DNA of 36,886 nt from Sphingobium sp. (GCA_013911745.1 JACESO010000021.1:1-36886); one strand, 5' to 3'. Counted from the first letter of the stretch, positions 1-10,441 are shown. Translations and numbers: made by a program. Notes: generated from the sequence alone by a model not told the origin.

Positions 1-881
<881 letters not shown>

Positions 882-967
882 CTTGTCCTCTTATAACCCC
901 AAATTTTCAGCGGTCGACGGCCCAATACCTCACTAAAGCGCCAAGGCAAGGCCGGTTTGCATGCGGG

Positions 968-995
968 ATATAGGCGCGCTTTCGCTTGGCACAAG
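968..995 (-). promoter_or_regulatory. Candidate RpoH (sigma-32) heat-shock promoter of dnaK
   Basis: On the minus strand CTTG (995-992) is followed after exactly 17 bp by CCTATAT (974-968). This matches the alphaproteobacterial sigma-32 consensus, roughly CTTG-N17/18-CYTATNT. It points toward dnaK and would give a leader of about 80 nt. The position and the known heat-shock control of dnaK support the call; no transcript start is shown by the sequence. Confidence 0.65.
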
Positions 996-1065
996 AAGCA
1001 TCGCCCATTAGCTTTGCGGAACGACCGGAAACGAGACAATGTGGATATATGGCATGGAGATTTGG

Positions 1066-1545
1066 ATGCGAGCACCCCTGGCCCTTGTGGCCCTTGCGGC
1101 TCCGCTGGCCCTGAACGGCTGCGGCGACCCCGCCCCTGCCTATGTTGACCAGGCGTGGGTGCGGCTCTCGCCTAACAAGGACACGCCGTCCGCCGGCTAT
1201 TTCGTCGCCCATGGCGGCGATTCGGGTGCGCAGATCCGGGGTGTCATCACCGACTACGCGCTCAAGGTCGAAATGCACGAGAGCAAGGACAAGAACGGCA
1301 TGATGTCGATGCAGCCGGTCGACAGCGTCGACGTTCCGGCCAAGGGCACGGTCGCCTTTGCGCCGGGCGGCAAGCATCTGATGCTGTGGGGCGTGAACGA
1401 TACGGCGATCAACCGCGGCAAGATGCAGCTGACCTTCCTGATGGGCAATGGCGACCGGCTGCTGGTGGATGCGGTGATCCGCAAGCCGGAGGGCGCGGGC
1501 GGCGCGCCCGCCGCCGCGAAACCGGACGAGCATGCCCGCCATTGA
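1066..1545 (+). CDS. Periplasmic copper chaperone PCu(A)C-family lipoprotein
   Basis: Predicted Cu(I) carrier of the PCu(A)C family (DUF461), which delivers copper to the CuA centre of cytochrome c oxidase. The Met/His copper site fits the family pattern H-x10-M-x21-H-x-M exactly: His71, Met82, His104, Met106. The N-terminus is a short lipoprotein signal with LNGC, placing the lipidated Cys at 19, so the protein should be membrane-anchored facing the periplasm. I chose ATG 1066 because GGAGA ends 5 bases before it; ATGs at 1039 and 1054 are in frame but would lengthen the signal peptide with a poor n-region. The tail is rich in Ala/Pro/Gly and ends HARH. The stop codon overlaps the start of the next gene (TTGA), so the two are probably translationally coupled. 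Confidence 0.88.
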   Translation: MRAPLALVALAAPLALNGCGDPAPAYVDQAWVRLSPNKDTPSAGYFVAHGGDSGAQIRGVITDYALKVEMHESKDKNGMMSMQPVDSVDVPAKGTVAFAPGGKHLMLWGVNDTAINRGKMQLTFLMGNGDRLLVDAVIRKPEGAGGAPAAAKPDEHARH

Positions 1546-1997
1546 CGGGGCGATCGCTGACGGACGACGAGGTGGCGCTCGCTCGCTCGGTATTCGGGCG
1601 CGCGATCGATTATGGAGCGGTGCGCATCCACAATCGCAAATGGTGGCCGCTCCAACCCGACGGCGTGACCATGGCCCCGGACGGCCATCTCTGGTTCGCG
1701 CCCAAGGGCGGCCTTTATTGCGACGATTTCTGCGCCAGCCCGCTGCACATCCAGGGCCATTTCATCCATGAGATGACCCATGTCTGGCAGGCGCAGCGAA
1801 GCGGCAAATGGTGGCTGCCCCTGATGCGCCATCCCTTCTGCCGATATGCCTATGATTATGTGCCGGGAAAGCCCTTCACCCGCTACGGCATCGAGCAGCA
1901 GGCGGAAATCGTGCGGCACGCGTTTCTTATCAAACGCGGCCAGCGGGTCGAGGGGAAGCCGGGGCGGGAAGACTATGAGGCGCTCTTGCCCTTTTGA
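1542..1997 (+). CDS. Small HExxH protein of the sphingomonad 'vgr related' type, putative zinc peptidase
   Basis: A 151-residue protein, recognised only as the type often labelled 'vgr related protein' in sphingomonads; its function is unknown. It holds HEMTH at residues 76-80, the HExxH zincin motif, and GIEQQAE at about 117-123, where a third acidic ligand could sit. It is rich in Trp and Tyr and has no signal peptide or membrane segment, so it should be cytosolic. The reading frame stays open far upstream, but the only sensible start is TTG 1542, giving MTGRSLTDDE, which overlaps the upstream stop as TTGA. Coupling to a copper chaperone may be chance. It could be an inactive zincin fold or a metal-binding protein instead of a protease. 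Confidence 0.72.
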   Translation: MTGRSLTDDEVALARSVFGRAIDYGAVRIHNRKWWPLQPDGVTMAPDGHLWFAPKGGLYCDDFCASPLHIQGHFIHEMTHVWQAQRSGKWWLPLMRHPFCRYAYDYVPGKPFTRYGIEQQAEIVRHAFLIKRGQRVEGKPGREDYEALLPF

Positions 1998-2010
1998 TCG
2001 GAGACAGCGG

Positions 2011-3132
2011 TCAAACCCCGCTCAGCCCTGCGTCCGCCAGCCCACGCCATAGGTGCAGCGCCTGCACGCTTTCCCTGACATCATGCACCCGCACCATCTG
2101 CGCGCCGAGTTGCGCGGCGCGGAAGGCGAGCGCGACCGAGCCACCAAGCCGATCGGCCGCCGGCGCTTCGTTCGACAGGGCACCGATCAATCGCTTCCGG
2201 CTGCCGGCGAAAAGCAGCGGCACGCCAAGCCCCTGGAACGTAGCCAGCCCGTTCACCAGCGCCAGATTGTCGGCCAGCCCCTTGCCGAAGCCCAGCCCCG
2301 GATCGACGATGATCTTCTCGCGCGCGATCCCCGCCGCTTCCGCCGCTGCGATGCGCGCTTCCAGATGGTCGAACACGTCGGCGACGACATCGCCATAGCC
2401 CGCCGGATTATGATGCGGATCGTCGCCGCTGGACGGCGCATGCATCAGGATCACCGGACAACCGGCGCGGGCCACTACCTCAAGGCTGCGGGGATCGTGC
2501 GCCAGCGCCGACACATCGTTGACGATGGCCGCACCCGCCGCCAGCGCCGCTTCCATCACTGCCGCCTTACGCGTGTCTACCGACATTGGCACGCCCGCCG
2601 CCGCCAACCGCTCGATCACCGGGACGATGCGGGCTATCTCGTCGCCTTCCCAGAGTTTGGCCGCCTTCGGACGGGTGGACTCCCCGCCCACGTCGATCAA
2701 CGCCGCGCCCGCCGCCGCCATCGCGAAGCCCGCGTCCGCCGCCGCCTTCGGATCATCGAGATGCTTTCCCCCATCGGAAAAACTGTCGGGCGTGACGTTC
2801 AGGATCGCCATCACCTGCGGCGCGTCGAAGCGGATCGTGCGCTCGCCCAGCGCCAGCGGGGCTCGCTGCGCTGAAATGTTCGCCGCCAGCATCCCTGCCC
2901 GCTGCCTCAGCACGTCAGGCAAAGTCGTCAGCCAGGCGTCGAATTCCGCCACCGCCACGGTGAAGCGGCCGATCCGCCGCGCGCCGTCCAGGGCCGTTAC
3001 CTCATAGCCTTGGAACCAGATGAGCCCGTTGCCCATCCGCGCGGCGCTTCTGTCTGGCAGGCCGATAGGCGACGGCACGAACCAGACGGGCTTGAGATAA
3101 AGGCGGAAATGGGCGGGGATGGTGGGGAGCAT
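2011..3132 (-). CDS. folP: Dihydropteroate synthase with N-terminal extension
   Basis: Joins p-aminobenzoate to 6-hydroxymethyl-dihydropterin diphosphate in folate synthesis; the sulfonamide target. The TIM-barrel domain starts near residue 100 with PQVMAILNVTPDSFSDGG (the pterin-site signature), followed by DVGGESTRP, SVDTRKA, NDVSAL, DPGLGFGK and GSRKRLIG, in normal order. At 373 residues it is about 90-100 longer than a typical bacterial DHPS (about 280). The surplus is an N-terminal segment (1-95) with several Trp, Tyr and Phe, unlike any domain I recognise. The reading frame supports the ATG at 3132 and the extension keeps the codon use of the rest. It converges with the preceding gene, leaving 13 bp between stops. 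Confidence 0.93.
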   Translation of the reverse strand: MLPTIPAHFRLYLKPVWFVPSPIGLPDRSAARMGNGLIWFQGYEVTALDGARRIGRFTVAVAEFDAWLTTLPDVLRQRAGMLAANISAQRAPLALGERTIRFDAPQVMAILNVTPDSFSDGGKHLDDPKAAADAGFAMAAAGAALIDVGGESTRPKAAKLWEGDEIARIVPVIERLAAAGVPMSVDTRKAAVMEAALAAGAAIVNDVSALAHDPRSLEVVARAGCPVILMHAPSSGDDPHHNPAGYGDVVADVFDHLEARIAAAEAAGIAREKIIVDPGLGFGKGLADNLALVNGLATFQGLGVPLLFAGSRKRLIGALSNEAPAADRLGGSVALAFRAAQLGAQMVRVHDVRESVQALHLWRGLADAGLSGV

Positions 3133-3156
3133 GGACGGTGCTTAGCGCGGTTCCGT

Positions 3157-3176
3157 GCTCCTGCGAAGGCAGGAGC
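3157..3176. repeat. REP-like palindrome, 8-bp stem with GAAG loop
   Basis: GCTCCTGC-GAAG-GCAGGAGC is a perfect 8-bp inverted repeat with a 4-base loop, between folP and ccrM. From memory, very similar GCGAAG-centred palindromes are abundant between genes in sphingomonad genomes, so I read it as a dispersed repetitive extragenic palindrome. It could also stabilise or end the ccrM transcript, though it lacks a T-run. Only one copy is in the window. Confidence 0.6.
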
Positions 3177-3217
3177 GCAGTTCAACGCGAGCGGCCTTCG
3201 CCGTAGCACATGCTTCC

Positions 3218-4549
<1,332 letters not shown>

Positions 4550-4649
4550 ACGCTTTGAACGAGGCACATTTTTTTGGTTAACGCTGTTCGAGAAGCTCGG
4601 CCAGCGTCCAATCTTGACCTAATCATACCTATTTGGTTATGGATTGTGG

Positions 4650-4991
4650 ATGAAAAATGCCTCCTTCACTACGGATCGCCATGCCGCTGCCGACGCGCTG
4701 TTCAAGGCCTTGTCGGACGGCACCAGACGCGCTCTTCTCGAAACATTGGTGCGGGAGGGAGAGCAGAATGTGCATGCGCTGACCGCAAATGCGGGTGTAT
4801 CCCAACCCATGGTGTCGCGCCACCTAGCCAAGCTGAAGCGCGCCGGGCTGGTGACCGCTCATCGTCGCGGTCGTGAAACCTGGTATGCCGCTCGGGTCAA
4901 GGGACTCGGCCCGGTCGTCCAGTGGATGGCAGTACATGGGGCGCTATGGTCGCAGCGCTTCGCCGCCTTGGAGACATTGGGCGCGACCTGA
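4650..4991 (+). CDS. ArsR/SmtB-family winged-helix transcriptional regulator
   Basis: Small DNA-binding regulator of 113 residues. The N-terminal half holds the ArsR fold: ALFKALSDGTRRALLETL (helices 1-2), then the recognition part SQPMVSRHLAKLKRAGLV, then a wing with RRGRETWY. I see no ELCVC metal motif, so it is not an arsenic- or cadmium-type metal sensor; the sequence looks more like the SdpR/YczG subgroup that often pairs with ATPase/SRPBCC partners, but no such partner is next to it. ATG 4650 was chosen over TTG 4644 because GGA sits 6 bases upstream. It is divergent from ccrM and shares the GANTC-rich region. Target genes are unknown. Confidence 0.88.
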   Translation: MKNASFTTDRHAAADALFKALSDGTRRALLETLVREGEQNVHALTANAGVSQPMVSRHLAKLKRAGLVTAHRRGRETWYAARVKGLGPVVQWMAVHGALWSQRFAALETLGAT

Positions 4992-5020
4992 TTGGTGCGG
5001 CTAGCTGGACATAATTGGCA

Positions 5021-5076
5021 ATATTCTCTCCCCCGCTGATAATATAATTTCACTTCCTTCCCATTTTTGAGAATAT
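5021..5076. promoter_or_regulatory. Inverted repeat ATATTCTC / GAGAATAT in AT-rich upstream region of tetR gene
   Basis: ATATTCTC (5021-5028) and its exact reverse complement GAGAATAT (5069-5076) flank a 40-bp AT-rich segment that contains likely promoter material (GATAATATAA). The repeat is 70 bp before the TetR-type start codon. It could be a pair of half-sites for the regulator itself, or chance in AT-rich DNA. Confidence 0.35.
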
Positions 5077-5145
5077 ATCGCTACCATTATTGCATCTTCT
5101 CTTGTCTTCTTGGCCACCAGCCGTCAAAGCGGCGACGGGAGACGG

Positions 5146-5796
5146 ATGACGATGCAGGCGAATGAGCAATCGACCATCGTGCGGGAAAGGGCGCGTTTCG
5201 TAAGGGAAACGGCAGACGTCCGACGACAGGCGCTGATTGATGCCACGGCACGTTGCCTCGCGGAAAAGGGCGTGGTCGGCACATCCGTTCGGGCCATATG
5301 CGCCTATGCCGGCGTGTCATCGGGCCTGCTCACCCATTATTTCGACGGCGTGGACGCGCTTATCCTGGCCACCTACGCCGATGTCGGCGCGCGGGTGAAC
5401 GCAGCGCTGGACGCCGCTGTCGAGGCGGCGGGTGACAACCCGCGCGACCGCCTTCGCGCTTGCCTGCAAGCCAACTTCACCCCACCCGTACTCGATCCCG
5501 ATCTGCTCGCGACCTGGATCGCTTTCTGGAGCCTGGTCAAGTCCGACCCGGAGATCGCGGCCGTCCATGCCGGAGTGTACGGCGCGGCGCGGGGACAGGT
5601 GGAAGTGCTGCTGCAGGCCGCGGCTCCGGCCATGTCGCCGGCGCGCACGCGGATCGCCGCGATCAGCCTCATGGCCCTGGTCGACGGCTTGTGGCTGGAG
5701 CTTTGCCTCGACCGCAGTACCTTCTCCCCGCAGGAGGCGCAGACGATGGTGGCGGCAGCGATGGATCAGCTACTGGCTTCGGCTACAGCAAGCTGA
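5146..5796 (+). CDS. TetR-family regulator, BetI-like
   Basis: TetR-type repressor of 216 residues. After a charged N-terminal tail comes the HTH domain: ALIDATARCLAEKGVVGTSV, then AICAYAGVSSGLLTHYF, the Y/F-ending recognition helix typical of TetR. The C-terminal ligand domain has the TWIAFWSLVKSDPEI segment and a DGLWLEL motif characteristic of BetI-like (TetR_C_6) regulators. No choline or betaine genes are adjacent, so the ligand is unknown. Start is either ATG 5146 (GGGAGA ends 3 bases before) or ATG 5152 (9 bases); both differ by only two residues. The last 14 bases overlap the 3' end of rnhB on the other strand. Confidence 0.88.
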   Translation: MTMQANEQSTIVRERARFVRETADVRRQALIDATARCLAEKGVVGTSVRAICAYAGVSSGLLTHYFDGVDALILATYADVGARVNAALDAAVEAAGDNPRDRLRACLQANFTPPVLDPDLLATWIAFWSLVKSDPEIAAVHAGVYGAARGQVEVLLQAAAPAMSPARTRIAAISLMALVDGLWLELCLDRSTFSPQEAQTMVAAAMDQLLASATAS

Positions 5797-6382
5797 GCTG
5801 CGCCACGGGTGCGAAGCTGCGCCGGTGCAGTGGCGTCGGCCCATGCTCCCGCAGCGCTGCCAGATGCCGCGCACTGCCATAGCCCTTGTTCGTTTCCCAG
5901 CCATAATGCGGATGATCCGCCGCAGCCGCGATCATCATCCGGTCCCGCGCTTCCTTGGCAAGAATGGAGGCAGCGGCGATCGACAGGCATTTCGCATCGC
6001 CCTCCACCACCGCCGTCGACGCCCAGCGCCATTTGGGGCAGCGATTGCCGTCGACCAGAATATGCGCGCAATCATGGGTCAGCGCGTCGACCGCACGCGT
6101 CATCGCCAGCATGGTCGCCCAAAGGATGTTGATCTCGTCGATCTCCTCGACGCTCGCGATGCCGATGGCCCAGCAGAGCGCCCGCGCCTTGATCTCGCCT
6201 TCCAGCGCCGCGCGTTTGGCGGCGCTCAATTGCTTGCTGTCGTTGAGGCCGTCCGGGCAATCCTCCTGCCGCAGGATGACGGCGGCGGCGACCACCGGCC
6301 CCGCCAAAGGCCCCCTGCCCGCCTCGTCCACCCCGGCGACCAGACCCGGATGATGGCGCAGTTCATGCACGAAGTCAGGCAT
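5783..6382 (-). CDS. rnhB: Ribonuclease HII
   Basis: Removes RNA from RNA/DNA hybrids and single ribonucleotides from DNA. The motif GVDEAGRGPLAGP at residues 18-30 carries catalytic Asp19 and Glu20; Asp111 in LVDGNRCP and Asp129 in VEGDA complete the metal site, and the AKEARDRMM and HPHYGWETNKGYG motifs follow. At 199 residues it has the usual length. I chose ATG 6382, which overlaps the thiD stop by 8 bp; an in-frame upstream codon at 6418 would add 12 residues lying within thiD. It is the last gene of the glmM-DUF1272-thiD-rnhB operon, and its 3' end overlaps the convergent TetR gene. Confidence 0.94.
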   Translation of the reverse strand: MPDFVHELRHHPGLVAGVDEAGRGPLAGPVVAAAVILRQEDCPDGLNDSKQLSAAKRAALEGEIKARALCWAIGIASVEEIDEINILWATMLAMTRAVDALTHDCAHILVDGNRCPKWRWASTAVVEGDAKCLSIAAASILAKEARDRMMIAAAADHPHYGWETNKGYGSARHLAALREHGPTPLHRRSFAPVAQLSLL

Positions 6383-7136
6383 GGACGTGAAATCCCAGCG
6401 GAACGCCCATAGGCCCATGCCCCGTCCCGAAGCCCGGAGCGATCATTAGCGCTTCGCGGACATATTTGCGTGCCCGCTCGACCGCGTCCACCCGATCGAG
6501 TCCCTGCCCCAGCCCGCATGCAATCGCACTCGCCAGCGTGCAGCCGGTCCCATGCGTATGCGGCGTGTCGATCCGCGCGTTGCTCCACGCCTTGAGCACG
6601 CCTTGAGGCCCGATCAGCCGGTCGGTCAGCATCGGGCCTTCGCCATGGCCGCCCTTGGCAAGGACATGAGTGTCGAAATGGATGGCGATCACCTCACCGC
6701 CTAACGCCTCGAGTTCCGGCAGGTTCGGCGTCACGATCATCGAGATCGCCATCAACCTCTCGAACGCCGCGATCGTCGCCGCATCCGCCAGCGCCGCCCC
6801 GCTGGTCGCGACCATGACGGGATCGAAGACGATCGGCACGCCCTCCAACGCGGCAAGCCGGTCCGCCACCGCATTGGCCGTTTCCGCGCTACCGATCATG
6901 CCGATCTTCACGGCGTCCACGCCGATGTCGTTGATGCAGCTATCCATTTGAGCCAGCACCATATCGGTCGGCACCGGATGCACGGCCTGCACCCCCAATG
7001 TGTTCTGCGCCGTGATAGCGGTGATCGCGGTCATGGCGTGGCCGCCCAGCATCGTCACCGTCTTGATATCGGCCTGGATGCCCGCGCCGCCCCCGCTGTC
7101 TGACCCGGCGATGATGAGGATGCGCGGGACGCTCAT
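6375..7136 (-). CDS. thiD: Hydroxymethylpyrimidine/phosphomethylpyrimidine kinase
   Basis: Phosphorylates HMP to HMP-P and then HMP-PP for thiamine synthesis and salvage. It is a ribokinase-fold enzyme of 253 residues, the family's usual size. The N-terminal AGSDSGGGAGIQADIK (about 10-25) binds HMP; VKIGMIG, VFDPVM, TPNLPELEAL and the anion-hole motif HGTGCTLASA (catalytic Cys) follow in standard order. Its ATG overlaps the stop of the DUF1272 gene (ATGA) and its own stop overlaps rnhB, so it is translated from a coupled operon. No other thiamine gene or TPP riboswitch is visible here. Confidence 0.95.
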   Translation of the reverse strand: MSVPRILIIAGSDSGGGAGIQADIKTVTMLGGHAMTAITAITAQNTLGVQAVHPVPTDMVLAQMDSCINDIGVDAVKIGMIGSAETANAVADRLAALEGVPIVFDPVMVATSGAALADAATIAAFERLMAISMIVTPNLPELEALGGEVIAIHFDTHVLAKGGHGEGPMLTDRLIGPQGVLKAWSNARIDTPHTHGTGCTLASAIACGLGQGLDRVDAVERARKYVREALMIAPGFGTGHGPMGVPLGFHVHA

Positions 7137-7357
7137 GCGCGAAAGCGCCGCTCCGCGGAGGCCGGATTGGCCGCCAGCGCCTTGCCGGCGCGGGTCGGCC
7201 GGTCCATCAGCTCACCGCCGCAATTGGGGCAGCGATCGTCCAGCGCCTCCGCGCAAGACACACAGAATGTGCATTCGAAGGAACAGATGAACGCGCCGGG
7301 CGCATTGGCCGGCAGGTCCGCGCCACAGCGTTCGCAGTCGGGCCGCATCTCAAGCAT
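7133..7357 (-). CDS. DUF1272 cysteine-rich small protein
   Basis: A 74-residue protein of the DUF1272 family, function unknown. Eight cysteines fall as CxxC (8, 11), then 25, 29, 32, 35 and CPNC (43-46), which looks like two zinc-binding knuckles. The C-terminal 25 residues are basic and probably unstructured. It starts with ATG sharing one base with the glmM stop (TAATG) and ends in a 4-bp overlap with thiD, so it is an integral part of the operon. A structural zinc site is inferred; no catalytic residues can be named. Confidence 0.88.
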   Translation of the reverse strand: MLEMRPDCERCGADLPANAPGAFICSFECTFCVSCAEALDDRCPNCGGELMDRPTRAGKALAANPASAERRFRA

Positions 7358-8697
7358 TACGCCGCCGCCCTTTCCACGGCGGCGCAGATACGTTCGACCA
7401 CGTCCTTCACCTGATCCTCCCGGTCGCCTTCGGCCATGACGCGGATCACCGGCTCGGTGCCGGACGGACGGATGACGAGGCGGCCCGAGCCGTCCAGCTC
7501 GGCCTCCGCCTGCGCGATCACGCGCTTCACATCCTCATGCTCCAGCGGCTTGCCGCCCGCGAAGCGCACATTCTTGAGCAATTGCGGCACCGGATCGAAC
7601 TGATGCAACGTCTCGCTGGCGGGCTTGCCCGATCGCACCAGCGCGGCCAGCACCTGCAGCGCCGCAACGGTGCCGTCACCGGTGGTGGCATAGTCGGACA
7701 GGATCATGTGCCCCGACTGTTCGCCGCCGACATTGAAGCCGCCCTCGCGCATCCGTTCCAGCACATAACGGTCGCCCACCTTGGTCCGTTCAAGGCCGAT
7801 GCCCTGCCCCGACAGGAAGCGTTCGAGGCCCAGGTTCGACATCACAGTGGCCACCAGCCCACCGCCGCGCAGCAGGCCGTCGCGCGCGAAATTGGCGGCG
7901 ATCAGGGCCATGATCTGATCGCCGTCGACGATCTTGCCCTGCTCGTCCACCACGATCAGCCGGTCGGCGTCGCCATCCAGCGCGATGCCGATATCCGCGC
8001 CCGAAGAGACTACGGTTTCCTGCAACAACAGGGGCGCGGTCGATCCGCATCCGTCATTGATGTTGGTGCCGTTGGGCGTCACGCCGACCGCGACCACGTC
8101 CGCGCCCAATTCCCACAGGGCCGAAGGCGCGACCTGGTAGGCGGCGCCGTTCGCGCAATCGACCACGATGCGCAGGCCATCAAGCCGCAGGTCGGCGGGG
8201 AAGCTCGACTTGACGGCGTGGATGTAACGCCCGCGCGCATCCTCGACCCGCCGGGCGCGGCCGATATCCTTCGACGCCGCGAGCGGAATATCCTGCTCCA
8301 GCAAGGCCTCGATCTTCAATTCGTCCTCATCGGACAGCTTGTACCCGTCCGGGCCGAACAGCTTGATCCCATTATCGAAATAGGGATTGTGGCTGGCGGA
8401 AATCATGACGCCCAGGTCCGCGCGCATCGAATGCGCCAGCAACGCAACGGCTGGCGTGGGTATCGGGCCGAACTGCACCACATCCATGCCCACGGCGGTA
8501 AAGCCGGCGACGAGCGCGTTCTCGACCATATAGCCCGAAAGGCGCGTATCCTTGCCGATCACCACCCGATGGCGGTGGCTGCCGCGCTGGAAATGGGTGC
8601 CCGCGGCCATGCCGACCTTCATCGCCAGATCGGCCGTCATGGGCCATGCATTGGTACGGCCGCGAATGCCGTCGGTGCCGAAATATTGCCTGCTCAT
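7357..8697 (-). CDS. glmM: Phosphoglucosamine mutase
   Basis: Converts glucosamine-6-phosphate to glucosamine-1-phosphate, leading to UDP-GlcNAc for peptidoglycan and other envelope polymers. The protein is 446 residues, the family norm, starting [13 protein letters not shown] at ATG 8697. The phosphoserine is Ser102 in [14 protein letters not shown], the Mg2+ loop is DGDADR at 241-246, the sugar loop GGEQSGH is present, and the phosphate-binding loop [12 protein letters not shown] lies near the C-terminus. An in-frame upstream extension to 8775 exists but would add residues with no family match. It heads the glmM-DUF1272-thiD-rnhB operon and is divergent from the AGCS symporter across 101 bp. 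Confidence 0.96.
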   Translation of the reverse strand: MSRQYFGTDGIRGRTNAWPMTADLAMKVGMAAGTHFQRGSHRHRVVIGKDTRLSGYMVENALVAGFTAVGMDVVQFGPIPTPAVALLAHSMRADLGVMISASHNPYFDNGIKLFGPDGYKLSDEDELKIEALLEQDIPLAASKDIGRARRVEDARGRYIHAVKSSFPADLRLDGLRIVVDCANGAAYQVAPSALWELGADVVAVGVTPNGTNINDGCGSTAPLLLQETVVSSGADIGIALDGDADRLIVVDEQGKIVDGDQIMALIAANFARDGLLRGGGLVATVMSNLGLERFLSGQGIGLERTKVGDRYVLERMREGGFNVGGEQSGHMILSDYATTGDGTVAALQVLAALVRSGKPASETLHQFDPVPQLLKNVRFAGGKPLEHEDVKRVIAQAEAELDGSGRLVIRPSGTEPVIRVMAEGDREDQVKDVVERICAAVERAAA

Positions 8698-8798
8698 GGG
8701 GCTTCCATGCACCGATCGGCCATCCCCTCGCAACCCGGCACAACAGACATGAGCAATCTTTAATCGACTTTCCATGCAGCCAGCGGCATGTCGACCCG

Positions 8799-10166
8799 AT
8801 GGATCAGTTCAATGCTTTCGTCGACGGCCTGTCGGACGCCGTTTTCTTCAAGATACCGATGCTAGGGACGCAGATCGAACTGATCGTGCTGTATCTGGCG
8901 CTGCCCATGCTGTTCTTCACGATTTGGCTGGGCTTTCCCAATGTGACTCAGGTGGGGCGGGCGCTCCGCATCCTGCGGTCGCAACCGCGCGAGGGCGAGG
9001 CGAAGGGCGACGTCAGCCAATGGGCGGCGCTCTCGACGGCGCTGTCCGGCACCATCGGCCTCGGCAACATCGCGGGCGTCGCAGTCGCACTGACGATGGG
9101 TGGGCCGGGCGCGATCCTCTGGATGTTCATCATCGGCTGGTTCGCCATGACGGTGAAGATGGCGGAGGTCACGTTGGGCCTCAAATATCGCGTGTTCGAC
9201 GCTCGCGGCCATGCCCATGGCGGGCCGATGTATGTGCTCAAGGCCGTTGGGGCGGCGCGCGGCTGGCCGAAGCTCGGGCTGGCGCTGGGCGGGGCGTATG
9301 CCTTCTTCGCCCTGTTCGGTGCGATCCCCATGGTGCAGGTCAACCAGAGCTTCGCGCAGGTGAAGGTCGTCACCGGGCTGTCGAATGGCTGGGCCTATGG
9401 CGTGTTCCTGGCGTCCGCTGTCGCGCTGGTCACACTGGGCGGCGCGGCGTGGCTGGGCGAGGTGGCGAAACGGCTGACCCCGCTCAAGGTCGCAGTCTAT
9501 CTGCTCGGCGTTGCGGCAATCCTTTTGCTTCATGTGAGCGAGATACCGGCCGCGCTGTCCTTGATCTGGAACGGCGCCTGGTCGGGCGCGGCGGCGACGG
9601 GCGGCGCTGTCGGCGCATTCGTAGCGGGCATGCGGCGCGCGGTCTTCGCCAGCGAGGCGGGCGTAGGATCGGCGGTCATGGCGCACAGCCTGGCGCGCGC
9701 GCAGCATCCCGTGTCGGAAGGATTGGTTGCCCTGCTCGAACCCCTGCTCGGCACGATGATCGTCTGCGCGGTCGGCGGGCTGGCACTTGTGGTCGCGGGG
9801 ACGTGGAATACCGGGCTGGAGGGGATCGCCATCACCTCGGCGGCCTTCGCGAAGGTTTCGCCATGGTTCCCATGGCTGCTCGCGGTGGTCGTGTTCCTCT
9901 TCGCCTATTCGACGCTTGTCGCGTGGGGCTTCTATGGCTTGCAGGCGTGGGGCTATCTCTTCGGTCATGGTCCGAAGGCGCAATGGACCTACAAAATCCT
10001 CTATGTCGTCGCCCTGCCGCCCGCCGCAGCAATCGACCTTGGCCGGGTGGTCGGCATCGTCGACTCCAGCTTCTTCCTGATGGCGATCCCCAACGTCATC
10101 GCGCTCTATCTGTGCGCCGGCGAATTGCGCCGCGATGTAAAAGACTATCTGGCCAGGCAGACCTGA
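8799..10166 (+). CDS. AGCS-family alanine/glycine:sodium symporter
   Basis: Inner-membrane sodium-coupled uptake of small neutral amino acids (alanine or glycine). The protein has 455 residues and about ten or eleven hydrophobic segments. AGCS signatures are visible: [15 protein letters not shown] in the first third, [12 protein letters not shown] (family GGPxYY-like), and [18 protein letters not shown], which matches the conserved EAG(V/L)GS region. I chose ATG 8799 because the family's first helix follows soon after; the open frame upstream runs back into the antisense of glmM. A strong hairpin terminator follows the stop. The exact substrate cannot be read from sequence. Confidence 0.9.
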   Translation: MDQFNAFVDGLSDAVFFKIPMLGTQIELIVLYLALPMLFFTIWLGFPNVTQVGRALRILRSQPREGEAKGDVSQWAALSTALSGTIGLGNIAGVAVALTMGGPGAILWMFIIGWFAMTVKMAEVTLGLKYRVFDARGHAHGGPMYVLKAVGAARGWPKLGLALGGAYAFFALFGAIPMVQVNQSFAQVKVVTGLSNGWAYGVFLASAVALVTLGGAAWLGEVAKRLTPLKVAVYLLGVAAILLLHVSEIPAALSLIWNGAWSGAAATGGAVGAFVAGMRRAVFASEAGVGSAVMAHSLARAQHPVSEGLVALLEPLLGTMIVCAVGGLALVVAGTWNTGLEGIAITSAAFAKVSPWFPWLLAVVVFLFAYSTLVAWGFYGLQAWGYLFGHGPKAQWTYKILYVVALPPAAAIDLGRVVGIVDSSFFLMAIPNVIALYLCAGELRRDVKDYLARQT

Positions 10167-10170
10167 CGCG

Positions 10171-10205
10171 AAAAAGGCCCGCTCCGTGCGGAGCGAGGCC
10201 TTTTC
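10171..10205. terminator. Bidirectional intrinsic terminator between agcS-type gene and csbD
   Basis: AAAAGGCC pairs perfectly with GGCCTTTT, and inside it GCTCC pairs with GGAGC, with a small internal loop (C against GA). The A-run on one side and T-run on the other let it end transcription from both convergent genes (symporter on plus, CsbD on minus). Confidence 0.85.
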
Positions 10206-10224
10206 CTAACCTCAGTTGAGGCGT

Positions 10225-10407
10225 TCAGATCTTGTCGCCGAGCGCACCCTTGACCGATCCTGCGACGTCCTGTGCCGTGCCCTTGGCCTTCTGCGCCTTG
10301 CCCTCGGCTTCCAGACGTTCGTTGTCGGTGGCCTTGCCGACCGACTCCTTGACAGCACCCGCCGCCTTGTTGCCAGCAGCCTTCAGCTTGTCGACAGTCT
10401 CACCCAT
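10225..10407 (-). CDS. CsbD-family small stress protein
   Basis: A 60-residue hydrophilic, Ala/Lys/Glu/Gly-rich protein of the CsbD family (YjbJ-like), abundant under general stress in many bacteria; its biochemical role is unknown. The pattern MGETVDKLKAAGNKAAG followed by EAEGKAQKAKGTAQD is typical. ATG 10407 lies 8 bases after AAGGAG; a GTG at 10416 sits directly on the Shine-Dalgarno and is unlikely. A sequence resembling an EcfG general-stress promoter is 35 bp upstream, which fits the family's usual control. Confidence 0.88.
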   Translation of the reverse strand: MGETVDKLKAAGNKAAGAVKESVGKATDNERLEAEGKAQKAKGTAQDVAGSVKGALGDKI

Positions 10408-10441
10408 GATGAACACTCCTTGCGTTGTTATCTTGGGTTAG

